The notes below the pieces were generated by a model, which had not been told where the DNA came from, did not search any database, and saw only the letters and a program-made list of their open reading frames with translations. The position numbers and the translations under genes were made by a program. Shown here piece by piece: positions 33,760 through 42,484 of a stretch of 50,151 nt of DNA. Source of the DNA: Paracoccaceae bacterium (lineage in GTDB: Bacteria > Pseudomonadota > Alphaproteobacteria > Rhodobacterales > Rhodobacteraceae); assembly GCA_016937725.1 (NCBI GenBank), contig JAFGVZ010000078.1, positions 1 to 50,151 of the forward strand. The letters run 5' to 3'. Every line of letters starts with the position of its first letter. Within the stretch, counting starts at the first letter, position 1.

Positions 33760-34395
33760 TTATGCGACAGGTTGCGTCAATCTGGCGACGATCAGGCGGA
33801 ACGGCACCAGAGCCAGCAGCGCCAGCGACAGTTTGACTGCCCAATCCGCGGCGGCCAGCGACACCCAGAGCGGCAGTTCAGGCCCGAAACCCAACAGGGG
33901 AAGGATTTCGGCGGCCCAAGACACGTCATTGCCGGGTTCCAAGAAAACGAGCGTGGCCGAAAAGGCAATGCTGAAAAATAAGGCAGTATCGAGCGTAGAG
34001 CCGACAAGCGTCGACGCCAAGGGCGCGCGCCACCATGCGCCGCCGTGCTTGTCTTCGCGCAGGCGGTCGAAAATGGCCACGTCGATCAGTTGGGCGGTCA
34101 GAAACGCGATGCCCGACCCCAGCGCAATACGCAATGTCACCAGCGGGCCGAATTCGCCCATGATCTGCGTGCCGATCAGCGAACACAGAACGCCCACAGC
34201 AAAGCCCACCCAAACCACGCGGCGCGCGGCGGCGGGGCCGTAGACGCGGTTCATCACGTCATTGACCAGAAAGGCCAAGGGGTAAGTGAAGGCCCCCCAA
34301 GTCAGCCAGTTTCCGAACAGAAATTGAACAAGGATATTCGAGGCGACGACAATGGCCGCCATGGCAAGAATGCCGGGCAGATACGTGCGGGTCAT
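33760..34395 (-). CDS. Queuosine-precursor type transporter (YhhQ/VUT family)
   Basis: A 211-residue membrane protein with about six helices. TWGAFTYPLAFLVNDVMNRVYG and the AFLTAQLIDVAIFDRLRE block are the signatures of YhhQ, an importer of queuine precursors (preQ0/preQ1). ATG 34395 begins TRTYLPGILAMAAIV; an upstream longer frame runs into the mscL terminator and is rejected. No preQ1 riboswitch is evident in its leader. Substrate is inferred from the family. Confidence 0.8.
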   Translation of the reverse strand: MTRTYLPGILAMAAIVVASNILVQFLFGNWLTWGAFTYPLAFLVNDVMNRVYGPAAARRVVWVGFAVGVLCSLIGTQIMGEFGPLVTLRIALGSGIAFLTAQLIDVAIFDRLREDKHGGAWWRAPLASTLVGSTLDTALFFSIAFSATLVFLEPGNDVSWAAEILPLLGFGPELPLWVSLAAADWAVKLSLALLALVPFRLIVARLTQPVA

Positions 34396-34447
34396 GGATA
34401 TGGTCCGTTTTGACAAGGTTGCGGAGACTTGTGCCCTGAAACAAGAC

Positions 34448-34470
34448 AGGGCGCGCTTACCGCGCGCCCT
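34448..34470 (-). terminator. Terminator after mscL
   Basis: AGGGCGCGC / GCGCGCCCT is a 9-pair perfect stem with a 5-base loop. On the minus strand it is followed by the T-rich GTCTTGTTT. It lies 28 bases beyond the mscL stop. Confidence 0.7.
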
Positions 34471-34498
34471 GACGAAATGCAAGCGATGTGCCGGCGTC

Positions 34499-34882
34499 TT
34501 AGCGTGCTTTCAACGCATCGCGGATTTCAGCCAGCAGCTCTTCCGTCGTGGGGCCCTTGGGCGCTTCCTCGACCGGGGCTTCTTCCTTCTTGGCCATGTT
34601 GGCCACGCGGTTCACGCCTTTGACCAGCAAGAACACCACCCATGCGATAATCAGGAACTTGATAACCGCGTTGATGAAATTGCCGACCATGAATTGCGCA
34701 TCGCCAAGACCGAAGCTGATTCCGCTGAAATCGACCCCACCAATGACCAGCCCGATCAGTGGGTTGACCAGATCATCGACCAGCGAAGTCACGATGGCGG
34801 TGAAGGCCGCGCCGATGATGATACCCACGGCCATGTCCATGACATTGCCGCGCGCGATGAAAGCCTTGAACTCGTTAAGCAT
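34499..34882 (-). CDS. mscL: Large-conductance mechanosensitive channel MscL
   Basis: A 127-residue channel that opens on hypo-osmotic shock. The N-terminal amphipathic start NEFKAFIARGNVMDMAVGIIIGAAFTAIV is the most conserved part. A second membrane helix (NAVIKFLIIAWVVFLLVKGV) and a C-terminal charged bundle (TTEELLAEIRDALKAR) follow. ATG 34882 follows GGGAG. Single-gene unit with its own terminator. Confidence 0.94.
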   Translation of the reverse strand: MLNEFKAFIARGNVMDMAVGIIIGAAFTAIVTSLVDDLVNPLIGLVIGGVDFSGISFGLGDAQFMVGNFINAVIKFLIIAWVVFLLVKGVNRVANMAKKEEAPVEEAPKGPTTEELLAEIRDALKAR

Positions 34883-34953
34883 GGGTTACTCCCGAAAAGT
34901 TGATAGCGATAGCATGGTTAATGCGTGTGCATTACAATCATGTAAAGCCGCAT

Positions 34954-35403
34954 TTAGCGGGGCAGGGTGCCGTCAATTACATAGCGCAGGATTTGCGCCA
35001 CTTGCTCGGGCGTTTCGACCACGGCAAGGGCCGCGGCGTCCACTTCTTTCAACGCATGCTGATGGTCGGCGCCATGCATCACGATCAGCGATTTGCCCAA
35101 TGCTGCGGCATAGCCCGCGTCAAATGCCGCGTTCCATTGCTTATATTTCTCGCCAAAGCGGACGACCACGATATCGGCGTCCTCGATCGCCTTGCGGGTG
35201 CGGATGGCGTTCAGCTTCGCGCCCTTGTGGTCGTGCCAGAATTTGCTGTCCTCCGCGCCCAGAATAGCCACGCCGCAATCATCCGATGCCGCATGGTCCG
35301 TCACGGGTGCGCTAAAGCTGACCGGTAACCCGTCGGAAGCCGAGATCAGCGCGTCGCGCCAATCGGTGTGGATTTCCCCGGCAAGGTAAACGCTGTAATG
35401 CAT
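34954..35403 (-). CDS. YtoQ-family protein
   Basis: A 149-residue protein. The HYSVYLAGEIHTDWRDAL start and the PVTDHAASDDCG and DADIVVVRFGEKYKQWNAAFDAGYAAALGKSLIVMH blocks match the YtoQ family, related to nucleoside 2-deoxyribosyltransferase folds. Function is unknown. ATG 35403 has GGAAGG upstream; the open frame further out has no support. Divergent from pcm. Confidence 0.75.
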   Translation of the reverse strand: MHYSVYLAGEIHTDWRDALISASDGLPVSFSAPVTDHAASDDCGVAILGAEDSKFWHDHKGAKLNAIRTRKAIEDADIVVVRFGEKYKQWNAAFDAGYAAALGKSLIVMHGADHQHALKEVDAAALAVVETPEQVAQILRYVIDGTLPR

Positions 35404-35550
35404 GTCTTCATCCTTCCTGTGTGTTGACCTCTTCCTATCATGCAGCGTGCACGGCCAAAACCCTTGGCCTGACCGTTTTGGCATGTTGCGATGGGGGGCG
35501 TTCTGTGGCAAGCACGAGGCAACACGAAACTGAACCGGAGAGTTCACGTC

Positions 35551-36204
35551 ATGCCGGATTTCGCCGCCCGCCGCACCATGATGGTAGACACGCAGGTGCG
35601 TCCTTCGGATGTTACCAAGTTTCCGATTATCGACGCCATGCTGGCCGTGCCGCGCGAGCGTTTCACGCCTGATCGCCTGATTGAAGCCGCCTATATGGGC
35701 AACAATATCGACATTGCGCCGGACCGTGTTCTGTTAGAACCGCGCACATTGGCCAAGATGTTGGATGCGCTGGAGGTCACCGACAGCGATCTGGTGCTCG
35801 ATGTGGCTTGTGGGACAGGCTATTCCTCTGCAGTGTTGGCGCGAATGGCGCAGGGTGTGGTTGCGGTGGAGGAAGACGAAGCGCTTGCCGCCGACGCAGA
35901 GGCGGCACTTGCTGCCATCGGAAGCGATTCCGTCGTGCTGCATCGCGGTCCCTTGGCTGAGGGCGCGACGGATTATGCGCCCTACGACGTTATCATCGTG
36001 CAAGGCGCGGCAGAGCACTTCCCGGACACGCTTGCAGGCCAATTGGCAGAGGGCGGGCGCATGGCTTGCGTGTTCATGGATGGCGCGCTGGGCGTTGTGC
36101 GCATCGGGATCAAGCGGGGCGGGCAAGTGGCTTGGCGCGACGCGTTCAATGCCAGTGCGCCGGTTTTGCCCGGATTTGCGAAGGCCAAGGCGTTCAGCCT
36201 TTAA
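35551..36204 (+). CDS. pcm: Protein-L-isoaspartate O-methyltransferase
   Basis: A 217-residue class I SAM methyltransferase. Motif I is VLDVACGTGYSSAVLARM. The N-terminal VDTQVRPSDVTKFPIIDAMLAVPRERF and the YDVIIVQGAAEHFPD block fit alphaproteobacterial Pcm proteins. It repairs or marks damaged aspartyl residues. ATG 35551 follows CCGGAGAG. It sits directly before tolC, 28 bases apart, and is probably cotranscribed. Confidence 0.85.
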   Translation: MPDFAARRTMMVDTQVRPSDVTKFPIIDAMLAVPRERFTPDRLIEAAYMGNNIDIAPDRVLLEPRTLAKMLDALEVTDSDLVLDVACGTGYSSAVLARMAQGVVAVEEDEALAADAEAALAAIGSDSVVLHRGPLAEGATDYAPYDVIIVQGAAEHFPDTLAGQLAEGGRMACVFMDGALGVVRIGIKRGGQVAWRDAFNASAPVLPGFAKAKAFSL

Positions 36205-36232
36205 TTTTCAAAGACCAAGGAAGGTCGTACGC

Positions 36233-37600
36233 ATGATCCGCTCTATCAGCGCCCTGTGTCTCTCTGTGGCACTTTCAGCCCCGGTGCCGGTGATGGCACA
36301 GTCTTTGGCCGATACGTTTGTGGCCGCCTATGAGAATTCGAACCTTCTGGAACAGAATCGCGCGCTTTTGCGCGCTGCCGATGAAGATGTCGCAATCGCG
36401 GTTGCCCAGATGCGGCCTGTTGTCAATTTCGTCAGCCGCGTGCGAGGACAAGCGCAGAGCGGTGTGGGTGATCCCTCTATTTCGCTGTCTTTCGGTCTGA
36501 ATGCAGAGATTACGCTGATTGATTTCGGTCGCGGCAAGCTTGCAAAGGAAGCCGCCAAGGCAACGGTGCTGGCCACGCGTCAGGCGCTGATCAACATCGA
36601 ACAGCAAGTGTTGCTCGATGCGGTGTCGGCCTTCATGGATGTGCGCACGCAAACCGAAGCGGTGGCGCTGCAACAAGCCACCGTGCGCGTGATCACGCGC
36701 GAACTTGGCGCGGCACGTGAGCGTTTTGAATTGGGCGAAGTCACTTCGACCGACGTGTCCTTGGCAGAAGCGCGGCTGGCCGCAGCGCGCTCGCAGCTTG
36801 CCGCGTCTGAAGGCGATCTGGCCGCAGCGCGCGAAAGCTACAAGCTTGTTACCGGCACATATCCGGGGAATTTGCGCCCCGCTCCGACCTTGCCGCGCAC
36901 GGCTGCCAATGTGCAGGCTGCCCAAGATATTGCGCGCCGGACCCATCCAACCATCTTGCAGCGTCAGTTTGAAGTGACCGCCGCAGACCTGAATGCAGAA
37001 CGTGTCGCGGCGCAACGCCTTGGTTCGGTAACTGGCAATGCCGATCTGACGACCAGCTTGTCCAATGGCCGGACAACCGACACGCTGACCGGGTCGCTAA
37101 CCTATGCGCGCCCGCTCTTTCAAGGGGGCCAGCTCTCTGCCCTGTCGCGTCAAGCCATCGCACGGCGGGATGCCACGCGCTCGGGCTTGCATCAAAGCGT
37201 GGCACAGGTCTTGCAGAATGTTGCACTGGCTTGGGCCAATCTGGACGTGACACGCGCACGGATCGTTGCCAGCCGCCAACAAGTCGCGGCATCGCAGGCT
37301 GCCTTCGAAGGCACCCGCGAAGAAGCGCGTTTGGGCGCACGCACTACGCTGGATGTTCTGAATGCTGAAAACGATCTGTTGACCGCTCGGACCGCCTTGC
37401 TAGAGGCCGAAGCGGGCTTGCAGACCGCCACCTACCGGCTGTTGTCGTCCATGGGGTTGTTGACGGTGGATCATCTTGGGTTGGGGATTACCACCTATGA
37501 CCCCGAAGCCTATTATAACGCCGTCAAGGATGCTCCGGCGCTGTCTGCGCAGGGCGAAGCGCTGGACCGGGTTTTGCGCGCGCTCAACCGTGGCCAGTAA
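36233..37600 (+). CDS. tolC: TolC-family outer-membrane channel
   Basis: A 455-residue outer-membrane efflux protein with a signal peptide (SISALCLSVALSAPVPVMAQ). Two repeats of long coiled helices follow (for example QALINIEQQVLLDAVSAFMDV and LHQSVAQVLQNVALAWANL). It forms the exit duct for type I secretion and drug efflux pumps. ATG 36233 follows AAGGAAGG; a much longer frame starting inside pcm is rejected because the signal peptide begins here. Confidence 0.9.
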   Translation: MIRSISALCLSVALSAPVPVMAQSLADTFVAAYENSNLLEQNRALLRAADEDVAIAVAQMRPVVNFVSRVRGQAQSGVGDPSISLSFGLNAEITLIDFGRGKLAKEAAKATVLATRQALINIEQQVLLDAVSAFMDVRTQTEAVALQQATVRVITRELGAARERFELGEVTSTDVSLAEARLAAARSQLAASEGDLAAARESYKLVTGTYPGNLRPAPTLPRTAANVQAAQDIARRTHPTILQRQFEVTAADLNAERVAAQRLGSVTGNADLTTSLSNGRTTDTLTGSLTYARPLFQGGQLSALSRQAIARRDATRSGLHQSVAQVLQNVALAWANLDVTRARIVASRQQVAASQAAFEGTREEARLGARTTLDVLNAENDLLTARTALLEAEAGLQTATYRLLSSMGLLTVDHLGLGITTYDPEAYYNAVKDAPALSAQGEALDRVLRALNRGQ

Positions 37601-37724
37601 CCTTGCGGTTGCTTAGGTGATTGTCTGACACGCCGGGACGCGCTACGTTAACTTTTACGCGGTGGAAGTCGGGCAGAAGACCCGTTCACCGGCTTCTGAG
37701 CGCGGGTAGGCGAAAGGGCAAGGC

Positions 37725-38339
37725 ATGACCGAGGCGATGTCGCGGCACGAGATAGAAGATGTTCTGTCATCCATCCGGCGATTGGTCTCGCACGAGGATC
37801 GGGCTGCACAGGAACATGTCAAATCCGTCCCAGAGGCTTCGGGCAAACTGGTCCTGACCTCGGCTTTGCGTGTGGACGAAGCAGACACGCCGGAGATGTT
37901 GCCGGAACAGACTACGCAAGCCGCATCCGCAGAGCTCGTGAACACCGCGCCCGCGCCGAGTGCGACCCCAGCTTTCGCAGAAGCGCCCGCGCGGCCCCCG
38001 CTATTGAAGCGGATAGCGCAGGCAGGGCAAACAGCATCAACGCCCGAGCGGCCACTGGCAGAGGAAGCCAAAGCCGCGACCGATAATGCGGTCACGGAAT
38101 CGGTCAGTGACACCGTTCTGGAAGCGACCCTCGCGCGCTTGGAAGAAGCCTTGGCCATAACCCCGGCAGAACCAGAGCGCAGCACGGACACCGTGATCGA
38201 TGAAGATGTGCTGACACAGATCGTGGCCAAGATCGTCCGGCAGGAATTGCAAGGCGAGTTGGGCGAGCGCATCACCCGCAACATCCGCAAGCTGGTGCGC
38301 GCCGAGGTTGCCCGCGAATTGCAGATGCGTAACCTCTGA
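37725..38339 (+). CDS. PopZ-like (DUF2497) polar organizing protein
   Basis: A 204-residue acidic, Ala/Pro/Glu-rich protein. The N-terminal helix HEIEDVLSSIRRLVSHED is the PopZ/DUF2497 signature. A disordered middle (residues about 45-155) follows. The C-terminal helices are LTQIVAKIVRQELQGELGERITRNIRKLVRAEVARELQ. In Caulobacter PopZ forms pole scaffolds that hold ParB and cell-cycle proteins. Its place right after tolC matches the common tolC-popZ order; valS, often next, is absent here and the sulfur cluster follows. The C-terminal part is diverged from Caulobacter PopZ. Confidence 0.68.
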   Translation: MTEAMSRHEIEDVLSSIRRLVSHEDRAAQEHVKSVPEASGKLVLTSALRVDEADTPEMLPEQTTQAASAELVNTAPAPSATPAFAEAPARPPLLKRIAQAGQTASTPERPLAEEAKAATDNAVTESVSDTVLEATLARLEEALAITPAEPERSTDTVIDEDVLTQIVAKIVRQELQGELGERITRNIRKLVRAEVARELQMRNL

Positions 38340-38455
38340 CCGGGCTTGCATTCCGCTTTCGCCATATATTACACATGTTATACGGAACACCGCGCTCTCC
38401 CTCGCCATTCCGGTTTTTGCCTGCAATCGCGGGCCGTTCTTGAGGGAGATCACAC

Positions 38456-39376
38456 ATGCATCGTCGTCACTTCCTGCAATCATCGCTTGCGGCCACTTTG
38501 GTGGCGCAAGGGCTTGTGCCGCGCCGCGCGCTGGCTGTCACCTCGCTCGAACTGGGCGGGGCGCGGCTGGACATGGTGTCTGATGGCAACCTTGTGCTGC
38601 CGTTCGATACAACGCTCGAATCGCTTCCGGCAGAGTTTCTGGCCGATTTGATCGGTCGCTATGGGCTGAGCACAGAGCAGATGACCCCGCCCTGTAACCA
38701 CACGCTGCTGCGCGACGGTGATCGGACGGTTCTGTTCGATGTGGGTGCGGGGTTCGACTTCATGGCAAGCGCGGGCATGTTGCCTGATACGCTGTCGGAC
38801 ATGGGGGTCGCGCCCGAAGACGTCACCCATCTGGTGCTGACGCATGCCCACCCCGATCATATCTGGGGGTTGCTGGATGATTTCGACGAACCGTTCCTGC
38901 CCAATGCCCAGATTATCATGGGGCGTGCCGAGTGGGAATATTGGATGGACCCGACAACCGTGGACACGATCGGTGCAGAACGCCAGTCATTTGCCGTGGG
39001 TGCCGCGCGCCGACTGGAGATGATTGCCGATCAGGTCACGCTCATCGAAGATGGCGCCGAAGTGGTGCCGGGGGTTCTGGCGGTGGCGAGCCATGGACAC
39101 ACGCCGGGACACATGTCCTATCAAGTGCAACTGGGCGGGCAGGGCGTGCTTGTCACGGGCGATGCCATCGGAAACGGCCATGTCGCCTTCGAGCGGCCGG
39201 ATTTCCCGTCTGCCTCTGACCAAGACCCGCAGATGGGCGCGGCGACGCGGGCGGCGCTGCTGGACCGTATCACGGCAGATAACCTGCTGGTGGCGGGCTT
39301 TCATGTTGAACATGGCGGGCTTGGCCGCGCCGAAAAACTGGCCGATGGGGCCTATCGTTTCAACCCGGAGATTTGA
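38456..39376 (+). CDS. Exported metallo-beta-lactamase-fold hydrolase
   Basis: A 306-residue protein with a Tat-type signal (HRRHFLQSSLAATLVAQG). The zinc site HxHxDH is intact as THAHPDH (His130, His132, Asp134, His135). Further metal ligands lie in ASHGHTPGHMSY and VTGDAIGNGHV. GAGGGAGA precedes the ATG. It starts the two-gene unit before the sox cluster. Substrate unknown; a periplasmic thiol or sulfur-compound hydrolase is possible from context only. Confidence 0.8.
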   Translation: MHRRHFLQSSLAATLVAQGLVPRRALAVTSLELGGARLDMVSDGNLVLPFDTTLESLPAEFLADLIGRYGLSTEQMTPPCNHTLLRDGDRTVLFDVGAGFDFMASAGMLPDTLSDMGVAPEDVTHLVLTHAHPDHIWGLLDDFDEPFLPNAQIIMGRAEWEYWMDPTTVDTIGAERQSFAVGAARRLEMIADQVTLIEDGAEVVPGVLAVASHGHTPGHMSYQVQLGGQGVLVTGDAIGNGHVAFERPDFPSASDQDPQMGAATRAALLDRITADNLLVAGFHVEHGGLGRAEKLADGAYRFNPEI

Positions 39377-39379
39377 CAG

Positions 39380-40333
39380 ATGATCCGTTCGTTTGTGTTG
39401 GGCGCAACCGCCCTGTGCTGGGCGAGTGCAGCGCTGGCCTCTGAAGATATCGCGGATAAATATCCGCAATCCGTGCTCTATAACCTGCCGATAGAGGTGA
39501 TCCCCGGCGTCTGGTCCTCCATTGGCGCGACTGCCCCGCCCACCTATGAAAACGCGGGCCACAACAACAACCTGAGTTTTATCATCACCGGCGATGGCGT
39601 GGTGGTCATCAATTCGGGTGCGTCCTACAAACTGGCCGAAGCGTTGCATTCAGAGATCCGCGCGCGGACCGATCAGCCGGTCAAGCTGGTGATTGCCGAA
39701 AACGGGCAGGGCCATGCCATGCTGGGCAATAATTACTGGATTGACCAAGGTGTCCCGGTTCTGGCCCATGTCGATGCTGCCCATGAATTCGAGAAGGATG
39801 CAGGGCAGGGGCTGGCCAGTTTGCAGAATTACGCACGCGAGAATGCCGAGGGCACCGTGCCCATGGCCCCGACCGTGACCTTCACCGACAGCTATGACGC
39901 GTCCATGGGCGATTTCCGCATCGAAGTGCTGCACCTTGGCCCGGCCCATAGCCCCGGCGACACCCAAGTCTGGTTGCCCGAGCAATCCTTGATGATCGCG
40001 GGCGACATTGCGTTTCAGGAACGCATGCCCCCGATTTTCGAGGGCACCTGCACAAGCTGCTGGATAGAGACATGGGAAACCGCGCTAGAGCCCTTGAACC
40101 CGATCTATGTCATTCCGGGCCATGGCCATCCGACCAACTTGGCGCAAGTCCGGCGTTACACGCATGATTATCTGGTCTACTTGCGTGAGCGGATTGCCGA
40201 GCATCTGGATGCAGGCGGCGATCTGACGACGGCGTATTACGTCGATCAATCCCCCTACACGCATCTGGACACGTTCGAAGAACTGGCCACCAAGAACGCC
40301 GGCGTCGTGTTTTCCGAGATGGAGTGGGAATAA
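39380..40333 (+). CDS. SoxH-like MBL-fold protein with altered metal motif
   Basis: A 317-residue exported protein (signal peptide ending ALAS, about residue 21). The fold is metallo-beta-lactamase: NNNLSFIITGDGVVVINSGAS, later HLGPAHSPGDTQVWLPEQSLMIAGDIAF and VIPGHGHP. The HxHxDH site is replaced by ENGQGH (residues 107-112), so three of its four usual residues are lost and only the last His remains. A Cys pair, TCTSC, lies near residue 220. It starts three bases after the preceding stop. Resembles SoxH or quinoprotein-relay hydrolases; catalytic state uncertain. Confidence 0.72.
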   Translation: MIRSFVLGATALCWASAALASEDIADKYPQSVLYNLPIEVIPGVWSSIGATAPPTYENAGHNNNLSFIITGDGVVVINSGASYKLAEALHSEIRARTDQPVKLVIAENGQGHAMLGNNYWIDQGVPVLAHVDAAHEFEKDAGQGLASLQNYARENAEGTVPMAPTVTFTDSYDASMGDFRIEVLHLGPAHSPGDTQVWLPEQSLMIAGDIAFQERMPPIFEGTCTSCWIETWETALEPLNPIYVIPGHGHPTNLAQVRRYTHDYLVYLRERIAEHLDAGGDLTTAYYVDQSPYTHLDTFEELATKNAGVVFSEMEWE

Positions 40334-40363
40334 GCGTCGCGGACCATAATCCGGCGAAAAAAG

Positions 40364-40392
40364 AAATGGCCCGCATATTGCGGGCCATTTTT
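40364..40392. terminator. Bidirectional terminator between MBL gene and sulfur transporter gene
   Basis: AAATGGCCCGC - ATATT - GCGGGCCATTT then TT is an 11-pair perfect stem, 31 bases past the MBL stop and 19 bases from the transporter stop. Confidence 0.87.
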
Positions 40393-40410
40393 GTTCTCAT
40401 CGAGGTTGGT

Positions 40411-41478
40411 TCAGACTGCTACTGGCAAACCACGCCTCCCGCGTTGATCGACCAGCAAGTCCGTCAGCCCTGCGCCGATCCACATGCTTAACAGCGCCAG
40501 CCACGCGGTTGCGGCGAAGACCGAAGCGCCTGTCAAAGACCCGATGGCGCAGCCGCCCGCCAGCATCCCGCCAAAGCCCATCAGGGCCGCACCGAACAGT
40601 GAACGGCGCATCGCATCGGCCCCGTCATATCCCTGCCATTTCAGCTCTTTGGCAAACAAAGCGGCCAAAAATGCCCCCAGCACCACACCCGGCACCAGCC
40701 CGATATCGAACCGCAGCCTTGGCGCGGGTTCCAAAAAGAACATCAGCGTGTTGGCCGAGGGGCCGGTGAATGTGGCCGAGGTTACGTTGACGGGTTCAAA
40801 AGCGATCTGCGCCAGCGTCCATGTGGCGATCCAGCCAAGTGCCACGGCAAAGCCCACGCCAGAGGCAAAGATCAGCGAGGTCCATGTCAGCTTGTGACGA
40901 TACGCGAGGAAGAGTGCCAGAAATGCCGACGCCACGCCCAACCAAAGCCCAAGGTTCTGGCTTAGGCCAAGCGCATCCATCAAATGCACATTCCGTCCGC
41001 CTGCGGTCGTCCAGAGGCTGGCAAGCCATGTGCGAAAAGGCGCAAGCCAGCCGTGAAGGGACATCTGCGCGACCAGTGCGAACACCAGACCGGCGATAAC
41101 AGAGCGCAAATTGCCAGTCGCCGCCAGCACCAGCAACCGACCCGAACACCCGCGCGCCAGCACCATGCCCGCACCAAACATCAGCCCGCCGATCACCGCG
41201 CCGGACCATGATCCTGACACGGCCATCAGCCGAGAATCGTCTGCGCGGAACAGGCCAAGCGATTGCGCGCCTTGCACCCAAACCACAGCGGTTGAAAAGG
41301 TCAGAAGCCAAATCGCCATGCGCGGGCCAAGCCGGCCGCGTGCGAATTCGACGGTTGCGGCGCGCAGGCAAAAGCTGGATCGCTGGGCGGCAATGCCAAA
41401 AACCATGCCGACAATCAGGCCCATCAGGGCCTCGACATTGTTTTCGCCCAAGGTTTCAACAATTGGAATCAGGTCCAT
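40411..41478 (-). CDS. YeeE/YedE sulfur transporter (SoxT/TsuA-like)
   Basis: A 355-residue membrane protein with about nine or ten helices. Conserved cysteines lie in GIAAQRSSFCLRAA, ARGCSGRLLV and AGGCAIGSLTGAS. In the thiosulfate transporter TsuA, Cys relay thiosulfate across the membrane. ATG 41478 is preferred over TTG 41493. Next to soxR, it would import or export thiosulfate or sulfane sulfur, as soxT genes elsewhere. An FNR-type box lies 62-75 bases upstream. Confidence 0.8.
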   Translation of the reverse strand: MDLIPIVETLGENNVEALMGLIVGMVFGIAAQRSSFCLRAATVEFARGRLGPRMAIWLLTFSTAVVWVQGAQSLGLFRADDSRLMAVSGSWSGAVIGGLMFGAGMVLARGCSGRLLVLAATGNLRSVIAGLVFALVAQMSLHGWLAPFRTWLASLWTTAGGRNVHLMDALGLSQNLGLWLGVASAFLALFLAYRHKLTWTSLIFASGVGFAVALGWIATWTLAQIAFEPVNVTSATFTGPSANTLMFFLEPAPRLRFDIGLVPGVVLGAFLAALFAKELKWQGYDGADAMRRSLFGAALMGFGGMLAGGCAIGSLTGASVFAATAWLALLSMWIGAGLTDLLVDQRGRRGLPVAV

Positions 41479-41539
41479 CGCAGCGCGCCCCAAATAATTC
41501 GAGTGTGGGACACATTAAACGTCGAAGCCGCGCGCCACC

Positions 41540-41553
41540 TTGATCTGGATCAC
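41540..41553. promoter_or_regulatory. FNR/Crp-type box upstream of the sulfur transporter gene
   Basis: TTGAT-CTGG-ATCAC matches TTGAT-N4-ATCAA in 9 of 10 positions, placed two bases past the soxR stop. Its core TGATCTGGATCA is identical to the box before the NsrR-like gene. Confidence 0.5.
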
Positions 41554-41555
41554 CG

Positions 41556-41945
41556 TCAGAGGTTTCTGCCGCGGAACATGCGCTGCATCATCAATACCGC
41601 GTCACGGACGCGATCATCGGCCAAGGAATAGATAATCTGGTTGCCTTCGCGCCGGGTTGTGACCAGCTTTTCATGGCGCAGGCGCGCCAATTGCTGGCTG
41701 ACCGCAGCCTGACGCGACAGGATCAGTTTCTCCAGCTCGGTCACGGAACAATCACGCTCGCACAGATGATACAGCATCAGCAAACGGCCTTCATGGCCCA
41801 TCGCTTTCAGGAAATCCGCCGCCGCCCGTGCTTCGGCCTGCAATGAGTCGTGGTCAACCTCGGACGTAGGCGGAGGCGATGCCTCTGCCCTGTGGCGGTC
41901 AAGATGGGTCGGCCCGCCATGCTCCAGTGATTGCCCGTCTGGCAA
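41556..41945 (-). CDS. soxR: ArsR-family sox repressor SoxR
   Basis: About 129 residues. The winged helix is AADFLKAMGHEGRLLMLYHL, then CSVTELEKLILSRQAAVSQQLARLRHEKLVTTRREGNQIIYSL. Two cysteines (HLCERDC) match the SoxR pair that senses persulfide or redox state. No ATG is available near the start. I prefer TTG 41945 because GGAAA lies 9 bases upstream; TTG 42005 is also in frame. SoxR represses sox genes without thiosulfate in Paracoccus. Downstream of soxS, in the leftward unit. Confidence 0.87.
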   Translation of the reverse strand: MPDGQSLEHGGPTHLDRHRAEASPPPTSEVDHDSLQAEARAAADFLKAMGHEGRLLMLYHLCERDCSVTELEKLILSRQAAVSQQLARLRHEKLVTTRREGNQIIYSLADDRVRDAVLMMQRMFRGRNL

Positions 41946-42076
41946 GGTATGATTTCCGACTGTTACTGTAATTGCCGCGCCACTTCGGCACCTTGTTATT
42001 ATCAACAGTGTAACAGATCGGAAGTCGGCTGGCGAGTTCGCCGCGCGAAAAACGGGCAGATTGTGGGAATTGGCGC

Positions 42077-42484
42077 TCAGTTCAGGGCGGACTGGGACAA
42101 AGTTTCCTGCGCGTCCGCGATCATCTGGGCAATATAGGGCCAGAAAAAATCTTCGCCTGGAAAGCCTGTCATGCGCGAAATCTCATGCCCGTCCGGCCCG
42201 ATCAGGATGAAAGTGGGTGTCACAAACGGACGAGAGGCCAAGGTAATCCCCTCTGGCAAGTCCTTGCGCAGGTCGGCATGGAACAAGGGCGCTGCGGCAC
42301 CTTCGCTCGAGATTTCATAGATCGGGGCGATGTCGCGGTTGAAGGCCACGCAATAGGCACAGCCTGCCTGTTCCATCATCAGCAAGCGCAAACCGGTTTC
42401 AGACTGGGCAGCAGCGAGTGTCGGCAGTGCCAGAAAAATCGACGCTGCAATCCAAACTGCGCATTGACGTAAAGAATTTAACAT
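42077..42484 (-). CDS. soxS: Periplasmic thioredoxin-like SoxS
   Basis: A 135-residue exported thioredoxin-fold protein. The signal peptide is residues 1-26 (ending TLAAAQ). The redox motif is GCAYC (Cys42, Cys45), and the cis-Pro is in FVTPTF. SoxS reactivates SoxY in Paracoccus. No ribosome-binding site is evident before ATG 42484, which may mean leaderless or weak translation. Divergent from soxV over a 71-base region with a candidate SoxR site. Confidence 0.87.
   Translation of the reverse strand: MLNSLRQCAVWIAASIFLALPTLAAAQSETGLRLLMMEQAGCAYCVAFNRDIAPIYEISSEGAAAPLFHADLRKDLPEGITLASRPFVTPTFILIGPDGHEISRMTGFPGEDFFWPYIAQMIADAQETLSQSALN

Noticed and set aside
34396..34498. preQ1 riboswitch before the YhhQ-type gene
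   Set aside because: The gap holds the mscL terminator and no preQ1-like hairpin with A-rich tail that I can see.
35765..37600. Fusion of pcm and tolC into one 611-codon gene
   Set aside because: The frame runs through pcm out of phase. TolC has its own ribosome-binding site and signal peptide at 36233.
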